Shown piece after piece: positions 1 through 6,364 of a stretch of 15,023 bases of DNA. The notes beneath the pieces are model-generated. The model was given only the letters and a program-made list of their open reading frames with translations. It searched no databases and had not been told where the DNA came from. The position numbers were made by a program, and so were the translations under genes. The DNA is from Deltaproteobacteria bacterium (lineage in GTDB: Bacteria > Desulfobacterota > DSM-4660 > Desulfatiglandales > Desulfatiglandaceae). Numbering within the stretch: the stretch's first letter is position 1; each line of letters opens with the position of its first letter. Where the stretch lies: assembly GCA_018644785.1 (NCBI GenBank), contig JABGPV010000121.1:1-15023 (forward strand), read 5' to 3'.

Positions 1-547
1 GTTCGGGATTCAGGGCCAGTGCTCTTCCCAATTCAACGCGCTTCTGAAGTCCATAGGGAAGCATATGCGCAGATTTATCCCGAATGCTTTGAATCTCGAG
101 AAGGTCAATAATCTCCTCTTCAATAAACTTCCTGGACGACACCTCTTCCCGTTTGGTTTTACCCACGTATATGGACCCGCTCACGATGCCGCTCTTGAGG
201 TAGATATGCCTTCCCAAACGGATATTGTCGAGGACCGTCATCCCACCAAAGAGTTCCAGTTTCTGGAAGGTCCGGGAGAGCCCTCGCTCCGCCCGCTTAT
301 AAGGCTTTAAATCATTGACCCGTTCCCCCTTCAAGTAGATGTTGCCTTTCTGGGGTTTGTACAGGCCGTTAATGCAGTTCATCATGACCGTCTTGCCGGC
401 GCCGTTCGGACCGATAATCGAATGAATCTCACCCTTTCTTACTTCCAGATTCACACCAGCCAGTGCAGCCACCTTGCCAAAAGACATATGAACGTCTTCA
501 AGCTTTAAAATGGTGTCGCCTTCCTTGATTTCCCCCCCCTGAACCAT
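1..547 (-). CDS. livG: Branched-chain amino acid type ABC transporter ATP-binding protein (LivG-like), 3' end beyond the window
   Basis: This is the cytoplasmic ATPase subunit of a LivFGHM-type importer, whose substrates in this family are branched-chain amino acids or other small carboxylates. I translated 182 residues from the minus strand; the rest lies beyond the left edge. Visible motifs are Walker A GPNGAGKT (residues 46-53), the Q-loop glutamine near 95 in SRTFQKLELF, and the LivG-style signature LPYGLQKR (163-170), which replaces LSGGQ in this subfamily. Walker B and the switch histidine are outside the window. The ATG at 547 is supported by GGAGG (557-561) nine bases upstream. No permease gene precedes it, so it appears to be the first gene of its transcript; the permeases and LivF would lie further left. 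In Desulfobacterota, LivG-like genes sometimes lead clusters with an AMP-binding acyl-CoA ligase, so the substrate is uncertain. The family call is secure; the liv name is by similarity only. Confidence 0.85.
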   Translation of the reverse strand, partial: MVQGGEIKEGDTILKLEDVHMSFGKVAALAGVNLEVRKGEIHSIIGPNGAGKTVMMNCINGLYKPQKGNIYLKGERVNDLKPYKRAERGLSRTFQKLELFGGMTVLDNIRLGRHIYLKSGIVSGSIYVGKTKREEVSSRKFIEEEIIDLLEIQSIRDKSAHMLPYGLQKRVELGRALALNPE

Positions 548-842
548 AATAACAGGCCTCCATTTCGTAAAATGATAGGGTCTTTATATCTTATTTATTT
601 TTTTTGAATGCTGAATATGGGGTTGGTGGTCCTCAGAAACCTGCCGACCACGATACTGAACGGCTTGGACCGTGAAAAAGGCACAGTCACCCCTCTTATG
701 AAAGCAAAAACAAAGGCCACCGCAGCCTGAATGTGGGTACAGCATTACCCCGTTGCCATTTTTTTGTCAACCCGTTTTAAGAGAAAATACGGGGATTTTT
801 GATTTCTCAGTCACACATAATTTCCGAAAAAGAAAATGCAGG
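548..842. other. Gap between dgt and the livG-like gene, with no convincing gene
   Basis: These 295 bases separate two minus-strand genes and should hold the dgt 3' end and the livG leader. I see an imperfect hairpin at 771-793 (CCCGT paired with ACGGG, extended by a T/A run with one bulge). On the minus strand no T-run follows it, so it is not a classic terminator for dgt. A 6-base stem, GTGGTC with GACCAC, lies near 627-652. A 40-codon plus-strand frame (608-730) has no Shine-Dalgarno sequence and is not called. The stretch at 581-606 is very AT-rich, which suits a promoter region for the livG-like gene. Confidence 0.5.
742..770 (-). promoter_or_regulatory. Weak promoter candidate for the livG-like gene
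   Basis: Read on the minus strand, a perfect TTGACA (770-765) is followed after 17 bases by TAATGC (747-742), a poor -10. The leader to the ATG at 547 would be nearly 200 bases. A rival -10, TATAAA (588-583), lies much closer to the gene but has no good -35. Either or neither may be used. Confidence 0.25.
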
Positions 843-2012
843 CTAAAATAGAGAATGCGTCGTTTTAGGGATCAGGTGCTTATGGCATTGATCCATGAAA
901 AATTCATCGGTCATGCCGGCGATAAAGTCCCTGACCATCCCCGCCGCCGGCGTTTTTTCCTGATAGTCCGCAGACATTCCTTTTAAGAATTCTTTATAAA
1001 TCACTGACGCCTCGCCCCGGTTGTCAAGATCCTCATAAAGCCTTTTGAAAAGAAGCGAAAACATGAGCCTTACCTTATGTGTCTGCTTTTTTACCCGGGT
1101 ATTCTTATAAATGTGTTCCCGGTTGAACCGTTTCAGTTGTTGCAACGCGTCTCCAACGCGAGCGCTGAAATTTAAACTAGATCGATCCAGACTATTGGCC
1201 ACAAGGTCCTCTACCAGGTTGTAGACGATGGTGCCGTTGCTGTTCCCCAGAATAGATCGGCAACCATCAGGGATGTCTTCCCTTTGAATCAGGCCCAGTC
1301 GAATGGCATCTTCAATATCGCGACCGATATAGCTGATGGTGTCAGCCATTCTGACCGCGCACCCTTCCAGCGTCGTGGGAACAACATCGACCAATGGATC
1401 GTTTGCTTTAATTTCCATTTCTCGAACCAGGTCATCAAAATCTTTATCCTTTTTGGGCTCCAAAATCTGGGAATGAAGTTCTCCATCATGACAGAAAATA
1501 CCATCGAGCACCTGCAAAGAAAGGTTACAGCCGCTCCCTTTCTTTTCAATATTCTCCAGAAATCGCACGCTCTGGATGTTGTGGAGAAAACGCCCCACAC
1601 CATAGGACTCACAAAGTTCGGAAAGAAACCGTTCCCCGTCGTGGCCAAAGGGCGTATGGCCGATGTCATGGCCCAAGGCAATGGCCTCTGTCAGATCTTC
1701 ATTGAGCCTGAGAAGACGGGAAATGGTCCTGGCAATCTTGCTGACCAATTGCACATGCAGTACACGATGGGTGATATGATCGTTTTTGATAAGATAAAAT
1801 ACCTGTGTCTTGTCGATGTATCTTGAATAGGCCATGGAATGAAGGATTCTGTCCGTATCAAGAGAGAAGTTCTGCCTGTGCCCCAACAGAATCCGCTCTT
1901 CCTCCCTTCGCCTCACAGCATTGCGGCTTAAACAGGCCCATGGAGAAAGGATCTCCTGCTCTTTTTCGTCCAGCTGCCGTCTGATATCCAATAGCCGTTT
2001 TTGGTTCGTCAC
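843..2012 (-). CDS. dgt: Deoxyguanosinetriphosphate triphosphohydrolase-like HD-domain protein
   Basis: Members of this HD-superfamily clade hydrolyse dNTPs to deoxynucleosides and triphosphate, affecting dNTP pools and in some bacteria phage resistance. The 389-residue protein opens with the clade's LSPWACLS segment (22-29; LSPYAxLS in relatives), then DTDRILHSMAYSR and DKTQVF (52-72). The likely metal ligands are H86 (aligned on the following KIARTISR), the H115-D116 pair in GHDIGHTPFGH, and D224 in RMADTISYIGRDIEDA, so the active site looks intact. Length fits the dGTPase-like class II group. The GTG start at 2012 overlaps the stop of the upstream small gene by four bases, with a G-rich GGGGGAG just before it, which indicates translational coupling. 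In place of the common RTRLTH stretch this protein reads HITHRVLH. Substrate preference (dGTP or mixed dNTPs) cannot be read from sequence. Expression is presumably from the divergent 2309-2443 region. Confidence 0.88.
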   Translation of the reverse strand: MTNQKRLLDIRRQLDEKEQEILSPWACLSRNAVRRREEERILLGHRQNFSLDTDRILHSMAYSRYIDKTQVFYLIKNDHITHRVLHVQLVSKIARTISRLLRLNEDLTEAIALGHDIGHTPFGHDGERFLSELCESYGVGRFLHNIQSVRFLENIEKKGSGCNLSLQVLDGIFCHDGELHSQILEPKKDKDFDDLVREMEIKANDPLVDVVPTTLEGCAVRMADTISYIGRDIEDAIRLGLIQREDIPDGCRSILGNSNGTIVYNLVEDLVANSLDRSSLNFSARVGDALQQLKRFNREHIYKNTRVKKQTHKVRLMFSLLFKRLYEDLDNRGEASVIYKEFLKGMSADYQEKTPAAGMVRDFIAGMTDEFFMDQCHKHLIPKTTHSLF

Positions 2013-2308
2013 TCCCCCACTCCCCCTTTTTTGGTGCTCCCTTTCTTACTGCCGCCCCTTTTGACACCAACATTTCCGGCACGATGTTCCCCGTAAACTT
2101 CTTTCAGATCGTGCCAAACCGTTTTACCGGTTTTTGAAATGACGTCATTGGCCAAAGATGCCGCCTCCCGGGACTGGTGGTCCAACTGAACATCCGATGG
2201 AGTGGTTTTTCCTTCCTTTTTGTATTTCCATTTTAATATGGAACGAACAGCGCCAATCTCCGCACCTTTAGCAAACCGCTTGAGCTTGTTCTTCATATGT
2301 TCATCCAT
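2009..2308 (-). CDS. Small basic protein of unknown function, coupled to dgt
   Basis: I do not recognise this 99-residue protein. The first 70 or so residues look like a soluble, helix-prone, charged domain: a lysine/arginine-rich start (MKNKLKRFAKGAEIGAVRS, residues 5-23), then a segment around QSREAASLANDVISKTGK and VWHDLKEVYGEHR. The last 18 residues form a Lys/Gly/Ser tail (KRGGSKKGSTKKGG). There is no signal peptide, membrane segment or cysteine. The ATG at 2308 is used; an in-frame ATG at 2296 is an alternative, and neither has a strong Shine-Dalgarno (GAGAG precedes 2308). The stop overlaps the dgt start by four bases, so the two are probably co-translated. The basic tail would suit nucleic-acid or ribosome contact, but that is only a guess from composition. 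Confidence 0.6.
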   Translation of the reverse strand: MDEHMKNKLKRFAKGAEIGAVRSILKWKYKKEGKTTPSDVQLDHQSREAASLANDVISKTGKTVWHDLKEVYGEHRAGNVGVKRGGSKKGSTKKGGVGE

Positions 2309-2353
2309 GGTCTCTCACTTTTGAACCCGGGGATTTCTTTGTCGATTTTTTTC

Positions 2354-2382
2354 TTGCAAAAAAAAACCGCCGGTAGTATAAA
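2354..2382 (+). promoter_or_regulatory. Sigma70-type promoter of the rpsB operon
   Basis: TTGCAA (2354-2359, four of six to consensus) and TATAAA (2377-2382, five of six) are separated by exactly 17 bases, with an A-run in the spacer and T-rich DNA upstream. Transcription would begin near 2389. On the opposite strand TATACT (2380-2375) overlaps this -10 and could serve the divergent small-gene/dgt transcript, though its -35 is poor. Confidence 0.7.
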
Positions 2383-2388
2383 TTTTAG

Positions 2389-2683
2389 TTCATTAAATTT
2401 AGGGCCCCACCCGTGGCGAACTGTAGGATACACATGCTGACCCGTGTTACTCAGGCGTATTTTGAAGATTTGCCACAGGCTGTTTGTGGATCATACCAAG
2501 ACAGCCAAATTAGCTCAAGGGCATATTTGCCCAAAAAACACAGTCCCGGATTATTGCCAGGTGCCTCTTGAATCACGTTCAACTTTGACAAAGGTGAACG
2601 CACGAGAACAGGTGCAAAATATTCCGGGCCGAGGAAAAACCGGCATAGAGATTCCAAAGAGGAATCTCGAAAAAGGAGAAAAA
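2389..2683 (+). promoter_or_regulatory. Structured 5' leader of rpsB
   Basis: About 295 bases lie between the predicted transcription start and the rpsB ATG. Three hairpins are visible: CCACA with TGTGG (2473-2489), GGGCA-TATT-TGCCC (2519-2532), and a perfect 8-base stem GAGATTCC-AAAGA-GGAATCTC (2648-2668), ending five bases before the Shine-Dalgarno AGGAG (2674-2678). rpsB leaders in E. coli and relatives mediate feedback by S2, so a similar role is plausible. I do not recognise the published S2-leader consensus here, and regulation is inferred from position and structure only. The leader also contains an open frame in phase with rpsB from GTG 2444, judged non-coding. Confidence 0.45.
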
Positions 2684-3553
2684 ATGTCAGACATCAACAT
2701 GAAACAGCTTCTGGAAGCAGGGGTCCATTTCGGACATCAAACAAGGCGTTGGAACCCCAAAATGAAACCCTACATCTTTGGAGCGCGAAACGGAATTCAC
2801 ATCATCGATCTGCAAAAAACCGTCAGGCTTTTTAGAACCGCCTATGATTTTGTGGTGAAAACCGTTGCCGACGGCTACCCGGTTCTTTTTGTGGGAACCA
2901 AGAAGCAGGGGCATGACGCTGTTATTGAAGAAAGCGAACGATGCGGGATGTTCTTCATGGTTAACCGCTGGCTGGGCGGCACGCTGACCAATTTTCAAAC
3001 CATTAAAAAGAGCATCAACCGGTTGAAAGACCTTGAAAAAATGAAAGAGGACGGTTCCATCAATCGGTATACCAAAAAAGAAGTCCTTAAAATGGAAAAG
3101 GAACTTACCAAGCTGGAAAAAAACCTCGGTGGCATCAAAAACATGGATGAAATTCCGGGGGCCGTCTTTGTGGTTGATCCCAAGAGAGAAAAGATTGCCG
3201 TCAAGGAAGCCCGAAAGCTCGGCATACCCGTGGTTGCCATTGCCGATTCGAATTGTGATCCCGATGACATCGACCTGATCATCCCCGGAAATGACGATGC
3301 GATTCGCGCCATCAGGCTCATCACATCAAAAATTGCCGATGCCTGCATCGAGGGGCACGCCATTGCCGAACAACGCCTTAAAGCCGAGGATGCGCTGAAA
3401 AAGGAGCAGGAGGCGGCCGCCGTGGAGGAAAAGGCTGAAGCTTCTGCGGGTGAAGATGGTGGTCCCGAGGTCATTATCCTGCCAAAAACAGAAAATACAT
3501 CCGCAGATTCCGATGCACCGGCTGCCGCTGAAGACAACCCAAAAGACAATTAA
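2684..3553 (+). CDS. rpsB: 30S ribosomal protein S2
   Basis: S2 binds the 30S subunit late in assembly and is needed for S1 docking. The conserved core is clear: [20 protein letters not shown] (residues 6-25), [14 protein letters not shown], then [33 protein letters not shown] and the [10 protein letters not shown] helix. The ATG at 2684 is chosen because S2 homology begins there and AGGAG (2674-2678) sits five bases upstream; the frame stays open for 80 codons further upstream without recognisable homology. The protein is 289 residues against about 241 in E. coli. The extra length is a C-terminal tail of roughly 50 residues rich in Ala, Glu and Asp, probably disordered. It is first in an eight-gene operon, with tsf 29 bases downstream. 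Confidence 0.97.
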   Translation: MSDINMKQLLEAGVHFGHQTRRWNPKMKPYIFGARNGIHIIDLQKTVRLFRTAYDFVVKTVADGYPVLFVGTKKQGHDAVIEESERCGMFFMVNRWLGGTLTNFQTIKKSINRLKDLEKMKEDGSINRYTKKEVLKMEKELTKLEKNLGGIKNMDEIPGAVFVVDPKREKIAVKEARKLGIPVVAIADSNCDPDDIDLIIPGNDDAIRAIRLITSKIADACIEGHAIAEQRLKAEDALKKEQEAAAVEEKAEASAGEDGGPEVIILPKTENTSADSDAPAAAEDNPKDN

Positions 3554-3582
3554 ATATCAGTAATCAGTAAGGGAGATAAGAA

Positions 3583-4182
3583 TTGGCTATATCCGCGACA
3601 TTAATTAAAGAATTGAGAGAAAAGACGGGCGTGGGGATCATGGACTGCAAAGCCGCGTTGACCGAATGCGACGGCGACCTTGATAAAGCAGTGGACCACT
3701 TGAGAAAAAAAGGGATCGCAACCGCAAAAAAACGAGGCGGGCGCGAAACATCCCAGGGACAGGTTCAATCCTATATCCATGCCGGGGGGAAAATCGGCGT
3801 CCTCGTTGAAGCAAACTGTGAAACGGATTTCACCGGGAAGACAGATGATTTCTCATCGTTTGTGAAAGATATTGCGATGCAGATTGCAGCGACAAATCCC
3901 ATTACCATCGATCGGGAAAACGTACCCCAGGATATCCTGGAAAAAGAAAAGGACATCTATGCCACCCAGGCCAAAGCTTCGGGGAAACCTGAGAAGGTCA
4001 TTGAAAAGATCGTCGAAGGGAAGATGAAGAAATTCTTTTCAGAAGCTTGCCTCTTGGAACAGACCTTTGTCAAGAATTCGGACATTACCATCCAGGACCT
4101 GATGAATGAGCTCATCGCTAAGACCGGTGAAAATATTGTCATCAAACGGTTTTCAAGGTTCCAGTTGGGGGATTCAGAATAA
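3583..4182 (+). CDS. tsf: Elongation factor Ts
   Basis: EF-Ts is the nucleotide exchange factor that regenerates EF-Tu-GTP. The N-terminal UBA-like domain (about residues 1-45) carries LREKTGVGIMDCKAAL, and the EF-Tu-contacting motif is present as ETDF at 80-83. At 199 residues it is the short form lacking much of the second dimerisation subdomain of the 283-residue E. coli protein, as in many non-enteric bacteria. The start is TTG at 3583, supported by GGGAG (3571-3575) with seven bases of spacing and by the expected N-terminus MAISATLIKELREKTG. In the usual order pyrH follows, but here frr begins 20 bases after the tsf stop. Confidence 0.96.
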   Translation: MAISATLIKELREKTGVGIMDCKAALTECDGDLDKAVDHLRKKGIATAKKRGGRETSQGQVQSYIHAGGKIGVLVEANCETDFTGKTDDFSSFVKDIAMQIAATNPITIDRENVPQDILEKEKDIYATQAKASGKPEKVIEKIVEGKMKKFFSEACLLEQTFVKNSDITIQDLMNELIAKTGENIVIKRFSRFQLGDSE

Positions 4183-4202
4183 CAACTGCTAGGAGAAGCG
4201 TC

Positions 4203-4760
4203 ATGAAAGAAGAAATCCTTTCCGAGCTGCGTCAGAAGATGAGCAAGGCCGTCGATGCCATTAAGAAGGACTTCCTTAAAATCAGGACCGGCAGAGCCTC
4301 CACGGCGCTGCTGGACGGCATCAAAGTTGATTGCTATGACACGCAAATGCCCATTGACCAGGTTGCCACCATCTCTGCTCCTGAAAGCCGCCTTATCACC
4401 ATCCAGCCCTGGGATCAAACGATCATGGGAAGTGTGGAAAAAAGCATCCTGAAATCGGAATTGGGGCTCACACCCATGAACGACGGCAAAATCATTCGCA
4501 TATCCATCCCTCCCTTGACCGAGGAGAGGCGAAAAGAACTGGCCAAACTGGCCAGAAAAATGGCGGAAGAGAACAAGATTTCAATCCGGAATTTCAGGCG
4601 GGAAGCCAACGAAATGTTAAAGGAATTGAAGGCTGAAAAAGAAATCAGCGAGGATGAGCTTTACCGATCCCAGGATGATGTGCAGAAAATAACCGATGAA
4701 TTTATCAAAAAAGTGGATGAAACAACCGCTCAAAAAGAACAGGAGATTATTGAATTCTGA
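4203..4760 (+). CDS. frr: Ribosome recycling factor
   Basis: RRF works with EF-G to split the post-termination ribosome. The protein is 185 residues, exactly the normal length, with family landmarks IKKDFLKIRTGRAS (residues 20-33), the domain II stretch VATISAPESRLITIQPWD (54-71), and the C-terminal long helix with LTEERRKELAKLARKMAEE and IRNFRREANEMLK. AGGAG (4191-4195) lies seven bases before the ATG. The stop at 4758-4760 is three bases from the uppS ATG, so the two are probably translationally coupled. No oddities are seen in the protein itself. Confidence 0.97.
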   Translation: MKEEILSELRQKMSKAVDAIKKDFLKIRTGRASTALLDGIKVDCYDTQMPIDQVATISAPESRLITIQPWDQTIMGSVEKSILKSELGLTPMNDGKIIRISIPPLTEERRKELAKLARKMAEENKISIRNFRREANEMLKELKAEKEISEDELYRSQDDVQKITDEFIKKVDETTAQKEQEIIEF

Positions 4761-4763
4761 TAC

Positions 4764-5492
4764 ATGACATCAATCATGAACAAAGAAAGCCTGCCGAAAC
4801 ATGTCGCCGTTATTATGGACGGAAACGGCCGATGGGCGGAAAAGCACGCTTTCCCACGTGTCAGAGGGCATCGAAAGGGAGCGGAATCCGTCAGGACAAT
4901 CGTCACGCTCTGTCGTAAACTGGGCATTGGGTACCTTACCCTTTATGCTTTTTCGGAAGAAAACTGGAAAAGGCCCCCCCACGAAGTAAACGCACTCATG
5001 AAGCTCCTTGGAAGTTTTCTGAAACGCGAATTGAAAGAAATGAAAGAAAATGGCATTCGCTTGAATGTGATCGGTCGACCCGAAAAACTTCCCGCCACCA
5101 CCAGAAAGGTACTGCAAGATACCATCCGAGAAACATCCCATGGAAGCAAAATGGTTTTGACCCTTGCGCTCAGTTATGGCGGCAGACAGGAAATACTGGA
5201 TGCGGTTCGCGGCCTTGCCCGGAAAGTCCAAAACGGCGTCATGGATCCCTCAGACATCTCGGAGGATCAATTTTCAGGTAGCCTTTATACCAGCGGGATG
5301 CCTGATCCGGATCTTCTTATCCGGACCAGCGGCGAATACCGTATCAGTAATTTTCTACTCTGGCAGATTTCCTACAGTGAAATCTACATCACCCCGACCC
5401 TGTGGCCTGACTTTGGTGAAGCGGAATTACTGAAAGCACTTTCGGAATACCAGAAAAGGGACAGGAGATTTGGCACTGTCGCACCAACATAA
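4764..5492 (+). CDS. uppS: Isoprenyl transferase (undecaprenyl diphosphate synthase)
   Basis: UppS condenses isopentenyl diphosphate with farnesyl diphosphate in cis to make the C55 carrier for peptidoglycan and O-antigen. All cis-prenyltransferase regions are present: HVAVIMDGNGRWAE (residues 13-26, catalytic D19), VRGHRKGAE, LTLYAFSEENWKRP (58-71), LSYGGRQEI (136-144) and PDPDLLIRTSGEYRISNFLLWQ beginning at 180. Length (242) is normal. The start may be ATG 4764, three bases after the frr stop, or ATG 4776 (MNKESLPKHV); neither has a Shine-Dalgarno at good spacing, so re-initiation after frr is likely. Gene order with cdsA and dxr matches its role in envelope precursor supply. Product chain length is inferred from the family. 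Confidence 0.94.
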   Translation: MTSIMNKESLPKHVAVIMDGNGRWAEKHAFPRVRGHRKGAESVRTIVTLCRKLGIGYLTLYAFSEENWKRPPHEVNALMKLLGSFLKRELKEMKENGIRLNVIGRPEKLPATTRKVLQDTIRETSHGSKMVLTLALSYGGRQEILDAVRGLARKVQNGVMDPSDISEDQFSGSLYTSGMPDPDLLIRTSGEYRISNFLLWQISYSEIYITPTLWPDFGEAELLKALSEYQKRDRRFGTVAPT

Positions 5493-5516
5493 CCAGAATT
5501 TCCGGAGCTGCCCATA

Positions 5517-6332
5517 ATGGCAACCACGGGAAAAATGCACCTGAAACGGTGGCTTACGGGCATCATCTGTGTCCCGATCCTGATTTTCCTGATCGGTTTC
5601 GGCCCCAGATACCTCTTTTATATCCTGCTCTGTGCTGCCGCTCTGGTCGGCCTTTGGGAATATTTCAGGATCACTGCCCCCGGACTTTCACCTTATATCA
5701 AATGGATCAACAGCGTTCTGGTCCTTGCGCTCTTTGTTGCCGCTTACATGCGGCAAGCATTGCTTTTACCAGGAATTTTAGTACTTTGGGCGTTTTTCCC
5801 CATGGCCTTGGAAGTGTTTACCTTTTCTGCCGAAAACGAAAAAGAAACGGCAACGATCAGCATGACGGCACTAATGGGACCGGTCTACACCGCACTCCCC
5901 CTGGCCCTGCTCATATTTATTGATATGCGCCCTCAGGGGCATCTCTGGATCTTTTTTCTGCTGACCGTGGTTTTTGCCTGTGACACCGGTGCATTCTATT
6001 TTGGCAGGTCTTTCGGTAAGCACAAACTCCACGAACGCGTAAGCCCCGGAAAGACTTGGGAAGGTGCTGCCGGCGGGGTATTTTGCAGCCTGCTAGCCGC
6101 CATGTTATTTGTTAAGTTCATAGACATCCATCTATTTAATGTGTCTCTGATCCTACTGGTTATCACACTCGCCATCGCCAGCCAGATCGGGGATCTGGCT
6201 GAATCCGTATTAAAACGAAACCGGGGTGTCAAAGATTCGGGGAACATCCTTCCGGGCCATGGCGGCATACTGGACCGCATTGACGGGCTTCTATTTGCCA
6301 TACCGGTCCTTTTTTTCTATCTCAACATATAA
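5517..6332 (+). CDS. cdsA: Phosphatidate cytidylyltransferase (CDP-diacylglycerol synthase)
   Basis: CdsA makes CDP-diacylglycerol from phosphatidate and CTP in the inner membrane, the branch point for all phospholipids. The 271-residue protein is very hydrophobic, with about eight membrane segments (for example 13-28, 32-47, 65-78, 120-136, 143-157, 187-204, 208-222 and 256-270). The diagnostic signature runs from S230 to D256 and includes SVLKRNRGVKDSGN followed by PGHGGILDRID, with the catalytic acidic and lysine residues in place. GDLAES (225-230) precedes it. The start ATG 5517 has GGAG (5504-5507) nine bases upstream. Its product should ultimately feed psd further downstream, although no phosphatidylserine synthase gene is in this window. 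Confidence 0.94.
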   Translation: MATTGKMHLKRWLTGIICVPILIFLIGFGPRYLFYILLCAAALVGLWEYFRITAPGLSPYIKWINSVLVLALFVAAYMRQALLLPGILVLWAFFPMALEVFTFSAENEKETATISMTALMGPVYTALPLALLIFIDMRPQGHLWIFFLLTVVFACDTGAFYFGRSFGKHKLHERVSPGKTWEGAAGGVFCSLLAAMLFVKFIDIHLFNVSLILLVITLAIASQIGDLAESVLKRNRGVKDSGNILPGHGGILDRIDGLLFAIPVLFFYLNI

Positions 6333-6364
6333 CCCTTGAAAAAATACAGGGTAAAAACAACTTC

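Noticed and set aside
608..730. A 40-codon plus-strand frame in the gap between the livG-like gene and dgt.
   Set aside because: It has no ribosome binding site and no recognisable similarity, and both flanking genes run on the other strand; its length is within chance expectation.
771..793. Hairpin after dgt as a rho-independent terminator.
   Set aside because: Reading in the dgt direction, the stem is followed by TTGACAAA rather than a T-run.
1284..1826. A 180-codon plus-strand frame opposite dgt.
   Set aside because: It is fully contained in the clear HD-domain gene on the other strand and its translation resembles no domain; it is a shadow frame.
843..2308. Phage-defence module based on the dGTPase-like gene.
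   Set aside because: The surroundings are housekeeping genes with no integrase, toxin, restriction or other defence gene; dgt-like genes are widespread core genes.
2585..2590. A perfect TTGACA in the rpsB leader as a second promoter.
   Set aside because: No acceptable -10 occurs 16 to 18 bases downstream.
2444..2683. An 80-codon open frame in phase with rpsB, which would extend S2 at its N-terminus.
   Set aside because: The extension has no S2 homology, the GTG start lacks a Shine-Dalgarno, and the strong AGGAG sits before ATG 2684 where the conserved S2 N-terminus begins. The leader hairpins also argue for untranslated RNA.
3583..4182. EF-Ts truncated by mutation because it is only 199 residues.
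   Set aside because: The short form is common in many bacteria, the C-terminal module ends naturally (GENIVIKRFSRFQLG), and no frameshift or remnant is visible before frr.
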